A stretch of 64,000 nt of DNA from DTU098 sp964498525 (GTDB taxonomy: Bacteria > Bacillota > Desulfotomaculia > Desulfotomaculales > Pelotomaculaceae), in assembly GCA_964498525.1 (NCBI GenBank), contig CAZCGU010000008.1:108779-172778 (forward strand). Reading direction: 5' to 3'. The notes under the pieces are model-generated. The model searched no databases and was not told where the DNA came from. It saw nothing but the letters and a program-made list of their open reading frames with translations. Below are positions 35,498 through 42,863 of the stretch, in pieces. Every line of letters starts with the position of its first letter. Within the stretch, counting starts at the first letter, position 1. Both the position numbers and the translations under genes were made by a program.

Positions 35498-36909
35498 TAA
35501 AACTGGGAACTTTCTGGAGGTTTGGCTGGAGGCCGATCGCCAGCTACTTTTTTCTTTTTCTTGTCTTTTTTGCCCTGACCCAGCTTACGTCCATCGAAAG
35601 GGTGAGTGTCTGGGGGGCGGCGGCCACTGCCTTTACTTGTTCCGCTATCCTGGCACTGATAATGTATAAACGTTTGATCAGCCCCCTGGGTGAAATGGCT
35701 GAGATTGCCCAGGAGATGGCCAGGGGAAATCTGGACCAGGAGATCAGGAATTTTGCCCAGGACGAAATTGGTGATTTGGCCCGTGCTATTAACTACATGG
35801 CCAGGCAGCTAAAGAGCAATATTGAAGATGTTATCTCGGAAAAAAACCGGATCCAGGCTATTTTGTCCAGCATAGCCGACGGTGTGATTGCCGTGGACAA
35901 CTGGGGCAGGGTTATCATGATTAACCCTGTGGTGGAAGAGCTGTTTGGCATTAATATGGCCTACAGTAAGGGAAAGAATATCCTCAGGGTCATCCGCAAC
36001 TTTGAACTGGAAAAGATGCTGAGCAGGGCTTTGGAAACCGGATGCCCCGTGGAGAAGCAAATAGATATTTTGACGCCGGAGCCCCTGGTCTTCCGGGTTT
36101 ATGTGACCCCCTTGAAGAATATCGGGGTGGACCAGGGGGGAGCTGTGGCGGTGCTCAAGGATGTCACGGAAAGAAAAAGGGTGGAAGAAATGCGCAGCGA
36201 TTTTGTTGCCAATGTTTCCCATGAATTGAGAACCCCCCTTACTTCCATCCGGGGTTTTGCGGAGACGCTGCTGGAAGGGGCCATCGATGAACCTAAATTG
36301 GCCAGGCAGTTCCTGGAAATCATGAACACGGAAACGGAACGCTTGTCCAGGTTAATAGATGAGCTGTTAAACCTCTCCAAGATTGAGGACCGCAAGACCG
36401 TACCCAGTTTGCAGTTGTTAAAAATTCAAGATTTGATCCAGAGGACGGTTGCCATCCTGAAATCCCGCGCCCAGGAAAAAAATATTGATATAGGCGTTAA
36501 TTTACCTGATAATCTCCCGTTGGTCCCGGGTGACCCCGATATGCTTAGCCAGGTTTTAATTAACCTCATCGACAATTCGGTCAGTTATACCCAACCCGGG
36601 GGTAAAATTTTTGTCCATGCCGCTGCCGGGCAAGATGAATTAAAGGTGAATGTGCAGGACAATGGTATCGGTATTCCCCCGGAAAGCCTTTCCCGGGTTT
36701 TTGAACGGTTCTACAGGGTGGATAAGGCGCGCTCCCGGGAACAGGGAGGTACCGGTCTGGGACTTTCCATAGTAAAACATATTATTGATGCCCACCATGG
36801 AAGTGTTCAGGTGGAAAGCAAGGCCGGGGAGGGCAGCACTTTTTCCTTCATCCTGCCTTTGCATGGGCCGGACAGGGGCAAATTACAGCAATATAATGCA
36901 CTAAATTAG
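35491..36909 (+). CDS. phoR: PhoR-like sensor histidine kinase with a minimal extracellular loop
   Basis: A 472-residue kinase. Two N-terminal membrane segments (about 17-32 and 40-58) are separated by only a few residues, so there is no sizeable outside sensor domain. A HAMP domain, a PAS domain (SIADGVIAVDNWGRVIMINP), the phospho-acceptor motif NVSHELRTPLTSIRG and an HATPase domain (DNGIGIPPE, GGTGLGLSIVKHI) follow. TTG 35491 is preceded by AAGGAGGG. The plan matches PhoR, but signal input must come through the membrane, PAS or partner proteins. Confidence 0.9.
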   Translation: MLIKLGTFWRFGWRPIASYFFLFLVFFALTQLTSIERVSVWGAAATAFTCSAILALIMYKRLISPLGEMAEIAQEMARGNLDQEIRNFAQDEIGDLARAINYMARQLKSNIEDVISEKNRIQAILSSIADGVIAVDNWGRVIMINPVVEELFGINMAYSKGKNILRVIRNFELEKMLSRALETGCPVEKQIDILTPEPLVFRVYVTPLKNIGVDQGGAVAVLKDVTERKRVEEMRSDFVANVSHELRTPLTSIRGFAETLLEGAIDEPKLARQFLEIMNTETERLSRLIDELLNLSKIEDRKTVPSLQLLKIQDLIQRTVAILKSRAQEKNIDIGVNLPDNLPLVPGDPDMLSQVLINLIDNSVSYTQPGGKIFVHAAAGQDELKVNVQDNGIGIPPESLSRVFERFYRVDKARSREQGGTGLGLSIVKHIIDAHHGSVQVESKAGEGSTFSFILPLHGPDRGKLQQYNALN

Positions 36910-37064
36910 AAAGGATTGCAGGTATGGTCGATAAAAAATGGGCGTATGACCTGGTCATTCTACGCAGGAATTGGCTTTCCAGCCGTCGAAATAGTTTTTT
37001 ACACCGGGGGCCGATTTTTGGGTGAATTAATAAACATTGACACTGCTGCCTGCTTGCCGGGTAG

Positions 37065-38039
37065 GTGAAGAAGATGCCCTGTATTATAAATAAGTACGCG
37101 TGTTTTTCAGAAACCAGGCAACGAAAAAGAAGAACTCCTAACTCCTATTGGCCTGTCATTACCCTGGCAGCCCTGTTGATTTTGGGATTCTTACTAGCCT
37201 GGAGCCGGTTTATTGTTTTTGTTTCCGGTGTCGAGTTTCTTGCCTTACAGGAGGTGAGTCAGAACGCCCCGCTGGGGGGTATCCTGGTTAAAGAAGAAAA
37301 GGTAATTCGCTCCCCTGTCAGCGGCAAAATTCATTTTGCGGCCGAGGATGGAAACCGTCTGGAAATGGGGGCGCCTGCAGCTGAAGTGGTGGCCGTGGAA
37401 GGCGGCGGGGTTGTGCATAAGCTTGTTACACCTGCCGCAGGTATGTTCTGTTCCCGCCTGGACGGTCTGGAAACCATTCTGACCCCGGCGAATCTTGATG
37501 TATTGGATTTTTCCAGCCTTGACAGAATAGGTCATAAGCATGTATCGGAAGGGGATAGGGTGGAAAAGGGGCAAGCTGTGTTTAAATTAATCGATAATCT
37601 TTCCGCAACCTATTTTTACGCGGAAGCCGCAAAGACGGGATTTCCAGCGGAGCTGCTGGAAAAACCCCATTGGTTCAAGGCAACATGGGACAACCATCCC
37701 CTTATGATTAAGACTTTTAAAATTGTGGAAAAAGAGGGCGGGTGGGAAGGACTATTTCAACTGTCCAATTTTCCAGATGAGCTGGTCCATAACCGGAAGG
37801 TGGATTTGAATATTACCACAAACCGGCTTGCAGGGCTGCTGGTGCCGCAGCATGCCGTTGTTTACAAAGATGAAACACCGGGCCTGTACCTGTCTGTTAA
37901 AAAAAGAGCCCAGTGGGTTCCTGTCAAGGTTGAGGGTGAATTAAATGGAAAGGTGTCTATTTCCGGCAAGGGACTGGGGGAAAACACCCGTTATGTGAGC
38001 AACCCCGCCCTAATCCGGGAGAGAAGCCTGGTGGAATAA
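37065..38039 (+). CDS. HlyD-like membrane-anchored protein of the sepF cluster
   Basis: A 324-residue protein with one membrane segment (about residues 29-49) and an outside part of barrel-sandwich type: VIRSPVSGKIHFAAEDGNR and a later GDRVEKGQAVFKLID resemble lipoyl/HlyD hairpin halves. No ABC transporter genes are near. Such proteins occur beside yggS-sepF in Clostridia and may act in division or envelope assembly; this is context only. Start is uncertain between GTG 37065 and ATG 37074. Confidence 0.78.
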   Translation: MKKMPCIINKYACFSETRQRKRRTPNSYWPVITLAALLILGFLLAWSRFIVFVSGVEFLALQEVSQNAPLGGILVKEEKVIRSPVSGKIHFAAEDGNRLEMGAPAAEVVAVEGGGVVHKLVTPAAGMFCSRLDGLETILTPANLDVLDFSSLDRIGHKHVSEGDRVEKGQAVFKLIDNLSATYFYAEAAKTGFPAELLEKPHWFKATWDNHPLMIKTFKIVEKEGGWEGLFQLSNFPDELVHNRKVDLNITTNRLAGLLVPQHAVVYKDETPGLYLSVKKRAQWVPVKVEGELNGKVSISGKGLGENTRYVSNPALIRERSLVE

Positions 38040-38053
38040 AGGGGCGTGGTGGA

Positions 38054-38737
38054 TTGAGTGTCCTGGACAACCTTAACCGGGTACGCCGGCAGATCAATGC
38101 AGCTGCCCTTCGTTCAGGCCGCGACCCGGAACAAGTAAAACTGGTGGCGGTTACCAAAACCGTTCCGGTAAAAACTATCAGGGATGTGCTGGCCTTCGGG
38201 GTGAACAGCCTGGGGGAAAACAGGGTGCAGGAGTTGCTGCCCAAACATAAGGAACTTCCCCCTGGTATTGAGTGGCATTTTATAGGCAGCCTGCAGACCA
38301 ATAAAGTAAAAAGAATAATTGATAAAGTCTTTTTAATCCATTCCCTGGACCGCTGGTCCCTGGCCCGGGAGATTAACCGGGCAGCCTGCGAAAAGGGCCT
38401 GACCGCCAGGGTTTTGGTGCAGGTCAACGTTGCCGGAGAAAAAACAAAATTAGGCTTTAACCTGCGGGAAGTGAAGGAATTTGCAGCGGAATCAAGCCGT
38501 CTGCCTGGTTTAAAGATATGCGGTCTAATGACCATTGCGCCCCGGACTGATAACCCGGAGGAAGTCCGCCCGATCTTCAGGCAACTCAGGGAGTTAAGTG
38601 TGAAGCTAAAGGTTGATTTGCCGGAAGTAAGGATGGACTTCCTGTCCATGGGAATGAGCGGTGACTATGAAGTGGCCCTGGAAGAAGGCGCCAATATCCT
38701 GCGGATAGGTTCGGCTATTTTTGGCCAACGGGTTTAA
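38054..38737 (+). CDS. YggS/YlmE pyridoxal-phosphate homeostasis protein
   Basis: A 227-residue PLP-binding protein of the YggS/PROSC family. The PLP lysine is in LVAVTKTVP near residue 36; the fold-III signatures SLGENRVQELLPK, WHFIGSLQTNK and SMGMSGDYEVALEEGA follow. It buffers free PLP and affects amino-acid balance in studied bacteria. TTG 38054 starts it after GGGGCGTGG. It is the ylmE position, immediately upstream of sepF. Confidence 0.94.
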   Translation: MSVLDNLNRVRRQINAAALRSGRDPEQVKLVAVTKTVPVKTIRDVLAFGVNSLGENRVQELLPKHKELPPGIEWHFIGSLQTNKVKRIIDKVFLIHSLDRWSLAREINRAACEKGLTARVLVQVNVAGEKTKLGFNLREVKEFAAESSRLPGLKICGLMTIAPRTDNPEEVRPIFRQLRELSVKLKVDLPEVRMDFLSMGMSGDYEVALEEGANILRIGSAIFGQRV

Positions 38738-38815
38738 ATGGTCAGCGAAACGGGTTTGCCAATACTCCCCTATGGCAGACATGAGTTGCACAAAAATGTA
38801 AGGAGGGATGTGCCT

Positions 38816-39283
38816 GTGGCTGTGAAGCTAGTTGACAAGGTGCTCAGCTTCATGGGATTTGAAGAAGAGGCTGTGGAGGAAGAGGCCAGATTCAACCGGG
38901 AAGAAGAACCGGAAGAACAACCCTGGCACAGGAAAAGGGACAGGGTCAGGGAAAAGGAAAAGGAAAAGGGCGCTGTTGTGAGCCTTCCCACCCAGCGCCA
39001 GGTGCGGGTTGTGGTGGTTGAGCCCAAGGCCTATGACGAGGTTAAGGACATTGCCGACAACCTCAAAAACAGGCAGCCGGTTATTGTCAATCTGGAACAG
39101 GCCTCACCGGAACTGGCCAGACGAGTGATAGATTTTGTTATGGGGGTGTCCTACGCTTTAAACGGGAGTCAGCAGAAAGTGGGCACCGGGATCTTTCTTT
39201 TCGTACCGAGCAATATGGACATATCCAATGAACTAAGGGATCAGAACAGGGAAAAAGGCATGTTTTCCTGGATGCGTACATAA
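38816..39283 (+). CDS. sepF: Cell division protein SepF
   Basis: SepF binds FtsZ and the membrane and helps organise the ring. The N-terminal amphipathic helix (VAVKLVDKVLSFMGFEE) should bind membrane; an acidic/basic linker (about 25-60) leads to the SepF core with VVEPKAYDEVKDIADNLK and VGTGIFLFVPSN. GTG 38816 has AGGAGGG 8 nt upstream and gives 155 residues, the expected size; the open frame runs back to 38738 without support. Confidence 0.94.
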   Translation: MAVKLVDKVLSFMGFEEEAVEEEARFNREEEPEEQPWHRKRDRVREKEKEKGAVVSLPTQRQVRVVVVEPKAYDEVKDIADNLKNRQPVIVNLEQASPELARRVIDFVMGVSYALNGSQQKVGTGIFLFVPSNMDISNELRDQNREKGMFSWMRT

Positions 39284-39304
39284 CGTCGGAAGGGATGTGG
39301 GAGA

Positions 39305-40123
39305 ATGCCGCTAAAGGGACTGAAAATCGGTTTCCTTGGTGCGGGAGTTATGGCGGAAGCCTTAATTTCCGGTGTGCTAAAAGCCGGCCTGATTTCACCT
39401 GCAGGGATTTTAATCAGTGATATAAACCATGGGCGGCTGGAAGATCTCAAAAGGAAATATCTGATTAAAACGGCAGCTGACAACCAGGCGCTGGTTGAAG
39501 AGGCGGATCTGGTCATCCTTGCGGTTAAGCCCCCGGTTGTGGCGCCTCTGTTAAAAGGGACCGCCCCGGTCTGGGGTCCGGAGAAAATCCTGATCTCAAT
39601 TGCAGCGGGGATCACCACCGGTACCATCGAAGCATGTCTGGAAAGGCCGGTACAAGTGATCCGGGTTATGCCCAATACACCCTGTCTCGTTGGGGAGGGG
39701 GCCAGCGCAGTCTGTGCCGGAGCCCGGGCTTCCGGGGATAGCGTCAGCATGGCAATGGCTATTTTTACGGCGGTGGGAAAAGCAGTGGAGGTTCCCGAGT
39801 TGCTGCTTGACTGTGTAACAGGCTTGAGCGGCAGCGGTCCGGGTTATATGTATCTGATCCTGGAGGGCTTTATTGACGGGGCGGTGAGACTCGGCCTGCC
39901 CAGGGACGCGGCCAGGCTTTTAATCACCCAAACCATGCTGGGCGCCGCCAAAATGGTCCTGGAAACAGGGGAACACCCGGCTGTGTTGAAGGATATGGTA
40001 ACCACACCGGGTGGAACAACCATAGCCGGTCTGGTTACCCTGGAAGAAGGGGCGCTCAGGGCGCTGCTGATCAAGGCAGTTGCAGACGCCACCCGGCGAT
40101 CCAGGGAGCTTTCCGAAAAATAA
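39305..40123 (+). CDS. proC: Pyrroline-5-carboxylate reductase ProC
   Basis: ProC reduces pyrroline-5-carboxylate to proline with NAD(P)H. The Rossmann motif IGFLGAGVMAEALISG is at the N terminus, and the signature VTTPGGTTIAGLVTLEEG lies near residue 225-245. RVMPNTPCLVGEGA is the third motif. Its place between sepF and yggT is common in Clostridia. Length is 272. Confidence 0.95.
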   Translation: MPLKGLKIGFLGAGVMAEALISGVLKAGLISPAGILISDINHGRLEDLKRKYLIKTAADNQALVEEADLVILAVKPPVVAPLLKGTAPVWGPEKILISIAAGITTGTIEACLERPVQVIRVMPNTPCLVGEGASAVCAGARASGDSVSMAMAIFTAVGKAVEVPELLLDCVTGLSGSGPGYMYLILEGFIDGAVRLGLPRDAARLLITQTMLGAAKMVLETGEHPAVLKDMVTTPGGTTIAGLVTLEEGALRALLIKAVADATRRSRELSEK

Positions 40124-40169
40124 TCAAGCGGTCCTTAATGGTCCGGAAGTTTTATTTGTGGGGTGTAAC

Positions 40170-40436
40170 ATGGGTATTGTGATTACAGCGATAGATGTTG
40201 CCTTCCAGGTCTATACCTGGTTGTTGATTATCCGGATCCTGCTTACCTGGCTGCCCCGTCTCAATCCATATCATCCGGTGATCCGGTTTATTTATGAAAT
40301 TACGGAGCCTTTTCTGGTGCTTTTCCGGCGGATTATACCCCCCTTAGGGGCTGTTGATTTTTCCCCGATCATTGCCTTCTTTGTCCTGCAGTTGATCAGA
40401 CAGGTGGTTATCGGAGTCCTCTGGAGAATCCTGTAA
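40170..40436 (+). CDS. YggT-family membrane protein (YlmG)
   Basis: An 88-residue membrane protein with two hydrophobic segments and the YggT signature RILLTWLPRLNPYHPVIRF and ITEPFLVLFRRIIPP. Relatives (YlmG) sit in division clusters and may help membrane protein or nucleoid organisation. ATG 40170 fits the conserved start; the frame extends back into proC without a ribosome site. Confidence 0.9.
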   Translation: MGIVITAIDVAFQVYTWLLIIRILLTWLPRLNPYHPVIRFIYEITEPFLVLFRRIIPPLGAVDFSPIIAFFVLQLIRQVVIGVLWRIL

Positions 40437-40464
40437 GTATTGAAGCGGGAAGGATTGCTGGAAT

Positions 40465-40719
40465 GTGTCAGGCGGACAGGACGGGGCTCTGCTCGCCCTG
40501 GCTATGGATTGGTCGGAGATCGTGTTGGCCGGCGGAATGACCCGGGCAACCGTTTTTTGTGATCCGTATCAAGCGGGTCTTGTCATTTCCCTGGTCAAGG
40601 CAATCCCAGGACCCGCCGCCGCATCGGACGGTGGTTATCCGGGCGCTGCAAGGGTGTGCCCGGACCTTCATCCGGTTGATATTGAACCAGCGCAATTTCA
40701 ATGGGGACGCCTGGAATAA
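40465..40719 (+). other. Uncertain 84-residue frame where ylmH would be expected
   Basis: Firmicute clusters often carry an S4-domain gene (ylmH) between yggT and divIVA. Here only about 320 nt are present. The frame from GTG 40465 encodes a product with no recognised domain, and I cannot see S4 motifs in any frame. It has codon use similar to its neighbours but no strong ribosome site. It may be a short unknown gene, a decayed remnant or chance. Confidence 0.3.
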
Positions 40720-40756
40720 AGGATCCGTTTTAGCATAATCAAATGGGGTGAAAAGC

Positions 40757-41293
40757 GTGTTAACACCGCTGGATATCCAAAAAAAGGAATTTAATCGCAA
40801 ATTCCGGGGTTATAGCGAGGAAGAAGTAGACATCTTCATGGATCAAATTACCCAGGATTTTGAAAAGCTTTTCCGGGAAAATCAGGATTTAAAGGAAGAA
40901 CTGGAGCAGGTTAATAAGAATATTTCCCGCTACCAGGAAATCGAGGAAGTGCTTAAAAACACCATGATCCTTGCCCAGAAAAGCGCTGAGGATGTCAGGC
41001 AGAATACGGAAAAAGAGGCCGGCTTACTCAAGGATCAGGCCCGGATCGAGGCGGACCGGATAACCAGGGAGTCCGAGCAGGAAGCCGCGGCAATTATCCA
41101 GGAGGCCGAAAGGCATGCCGCTGATTTAATCGCCGGGGCGGAACGCAAGGTTTCGGTCATTCTCGAAGAAAATCACCGCCTGGAAAACCAGGCCCGGGTT
41201 TTTAAAATGCGGTTTCGTTCTTTTTTAGAAACCCAACTGAAAATTCTGGAGGGTGAAAACGATGGCGACACTTCCTTTGAGGAAGAGGAATAG
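40757..41293 (+). CDS. divIVA: DivIVA-domain cell-pole/septum protein
   Basis: DivIVA binds curved membrane at poles and septa. The N-terminal domain LTPLDIQKKEFNRKFRGYSEEEVD has the conserved lipid-binding start; the rest is a long coiled coil (about 30-165) ending in an acidic tail. GTG 40757 is chosen since GGGGTG at 40745-40750 is 6 nt upstream; GTG 40748 overlaps it. Length 178 fits the family. Confidence 0.94.
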   Translation: MLTPLDIQKKEFNRKFRGYSEEEVDIFMDQITQDFEKLFRENQDLKEELEQVNKNISRYQEIEEVLKNTMILAQKSAEDVRQNTEKEAGLLKDQARIEADRITRESEQEAAAIIQEAERHAADLIAGAERKVSVILEENHRLENQARVFKMRFRSFLETQLKILEGENDGDTSFEEEE

Positions 41294-41360
41294 GGGAAGG
41301 GGTAAAGGGACTAAAACAAGGATTTGATAATAAAAACTGAAAAGGCCAGGAGATGCCAAT

Positions 41361-41999
41361 TTGATGAATATTTTCAGCAGACTTTCCATGCGGCGGCCCC
41401 GGATTCAAAACGAACATGAGTACCAGGTGTTCGCCGTGCTTCTTCCGGTCATTAGTAGACAGGATCAGCTCCACGTTTTGTTTGAGGTAAGGGCTGACGA
41501 TTTAAAGCGGCAGCCCGGGGAGATTTGCTTTCCGGGCGGCAGGGTTGAACCCTGGGAGATGTCCCGGCCCCAGAATGCGGCTGTTAGAGAAACAGTTGAG
41601 GAACTGGGCATCCGGCAGGAGCAGGTTGTCTTAATCGGACCTCTGGACTATCTGGTTAACCCGCACGGGACACTGATCTACCCGTACCTGGGCAGGCTGG
41701 AGAATTACGAGGATGTATCACCCAACCCGGCGGAAGTAGAGGAGGTTTTTTTGGTCCCTCTGGAATACTTCTTTAAGAATCCGCCCTCGAAAAGCAGCCT
41801 GGAGGTAGTGACGCGCTATGGGCCGGACTTCCCCTTCCATAAAGTACCCGATTCCTATCAGAGGGAAGGAACCCGGCAGGGTTCTTTTACTGTTTATTTT
41901 TACGAATATGACGGACGCTTTATTTGGGGTATTACAGCAAGGATTTTACATAACCTGGTTGCGCTTTGCTGTCCGGAAAGGGTTGCACAGCGACTGTGA
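41361..41999 (+). CDS. Nudix hydrolase, CoA-pyrophosphatase type
   Basis: A 212-residue Nudix enzyme. The Nudix box runs from GEICFPGGRVEPWE to AVRETVEELG near residues 52-82, in the spacing of CoA/ADP-ribose pyrophosphatases (NUDT7-like), which cut CoA to phosphopantetheine and ADP. TTG 41361 (AGGAG 8 nt upstream) or ATG 41364 is the start. It lies downstream of divIVA. Confidence 0.88.
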   Translation: MMNIFSRLSMRRPRIQNEHEYQVFAVLLPVISRQDQLHVLFEVRADDLKRQPGEICFPGGRVEPWEMSRPQNAAVRETVEELGIRQEQVVLIGPLDYLVNPHGTLIYPYLGRLENYEDVSPNPAEVEEVFLVPLEYFFKNPPSKSSLEVVTRYGPDFPFHKVPDSYQREGTRQGSFTVYFYEYDGRFIWGITARILHNLVALCCPERVAQRL

Positions 42000-42103
42000 T
42001 TGGGCTTTTAAAAGCGGTTTCTGGTTTAACCCGGCCAGTTCCGGGACAAGGGAATTTGCCGGCGCCGGATCCCGCATTTGGCGGCAACAGGAGTTGAAAG
42101 TTT

Positions 42104-42397
42104 ATGCTGGGGATCAAAGAAGACCAAAAGGGTGTTGTTTTCAAGGTGAGGGTGCAGCCCCGTTCTTCCAAAAACCAAATCACAGGTCTGTTTGAAGACT
42201 CGCTGAAAGTCCGCTTAACCGCACCCCCGGTGGAAGGGGAGGCCAACGAGGCCTGCTGTGCTTTTCTGGCTAAAGTACTGGCTGTGCCCCGCTCCCGGGT
42301 GGGAATTGTAGCCGGACAGACCAGCCGCAATAAGCTGGTCAGGGTGGAAGGTGTGACCACAGAAGAATTATTAAAAACCCTGGACCTGAAAAGTTAA
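42104..42397 (+). CDS. DUF167 (YggU-family) protein
   Basis: A 97-residue protein with the DUF167 core: VFKVRVQPRSSKNQITGL, then VRLTAPPVEGEANEAC and RVGIVAGQTSRNKLVRVEG. The family is widespread and of unknown function, often near yggT or proC as here. AGGAG lies 11 nt upstream of ATG 42104. Confidence 0.92.
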   Translation: MLGIKEDQKGVVFKVRVQPRSSKNQITGLFEDSLKVRLTAPPVEGEANEACCAFLAKVLAVPRSRVGIVAGQTSRNKLVRVEGVTTEELLKTLDLKS

Positions 42398-42446
42398 CGA
42401 GCCTTCTTTGGCCTGGTCCCGCGCCGTATGTTTTATAGGGCCAAAG

Positions 42447-42475
42447 TTGACTGAATCGATATCTTTCTATATAAT
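42447..42475 (+). promoter_or_regulatory. Sigma-A promoter for ileS
   Basis: TTGACT (42447-42452) and TATAAT (42470-42475) with exact 17-bp spacing, about 25 nt before the T-box leader. Confidence 0.85.
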
Positions 42476-42499
42476 ATTGCCTGTTAGATCATATTACCC

Positions 42500-42768
42500 C
42501 TGCCTGTGAACGGGAGGAGTAGACGGGCCGGTCCGATTAAGAGAGCCTGGAGAAGGTGCGAGCCGGGTACGGATAACCGTTGAAAATCACCCGGGAGGCG
42601 CCGTCTGAAACCTTTTTGGGGACTAGGAAGGGCCGGCTTGCCACCGTTATAAGGCCCGAAGCGGCTGGTTTTTCCAGGGGCCGGTATTTTTATTTTGGCC
42701 CCGCTGACCGGCAGTTAGGGTGGTACCGCGGGTTTTAATCCCGTCCCTTTTGAGGACGGGGTTTTTTA
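42500..42768 (+). ncRNA. T-box riboswitch (Ile) controlling ileS
   Basis: The antiterminator T-box sequence AGGGTGGTACCGCG is at 42717-42730. Stem I features are visible upstream (AGAGAGCC, GGTGCGAGCC), and ATC in GAAAATCACC near 42585 is the likely isoleucine specifier. The terminator stem CCCGTCC / GGACGGG (42740-42760) ends in GTTTTTT. Uncharged tRNA-Ile would stabilise the antiterminator and allow ileS transcription. Confidence 0.92.
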
Positions 42769-42863
42769 TGTTGATTGCAGGTCTTTAAAAGCGACTTTTT
42801 AGCCGCGATCAACCCGGGCAGATTTTTACCAATTGAATCATTTAAAGCGAGGTGTTCTCTGCA

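Noticed and set aside
40468..40800. Minus-strand 110-codon frame between yggT and divIVA
   Set aside because: It overlaps the divIVA start and shows no domain or ribosome site.
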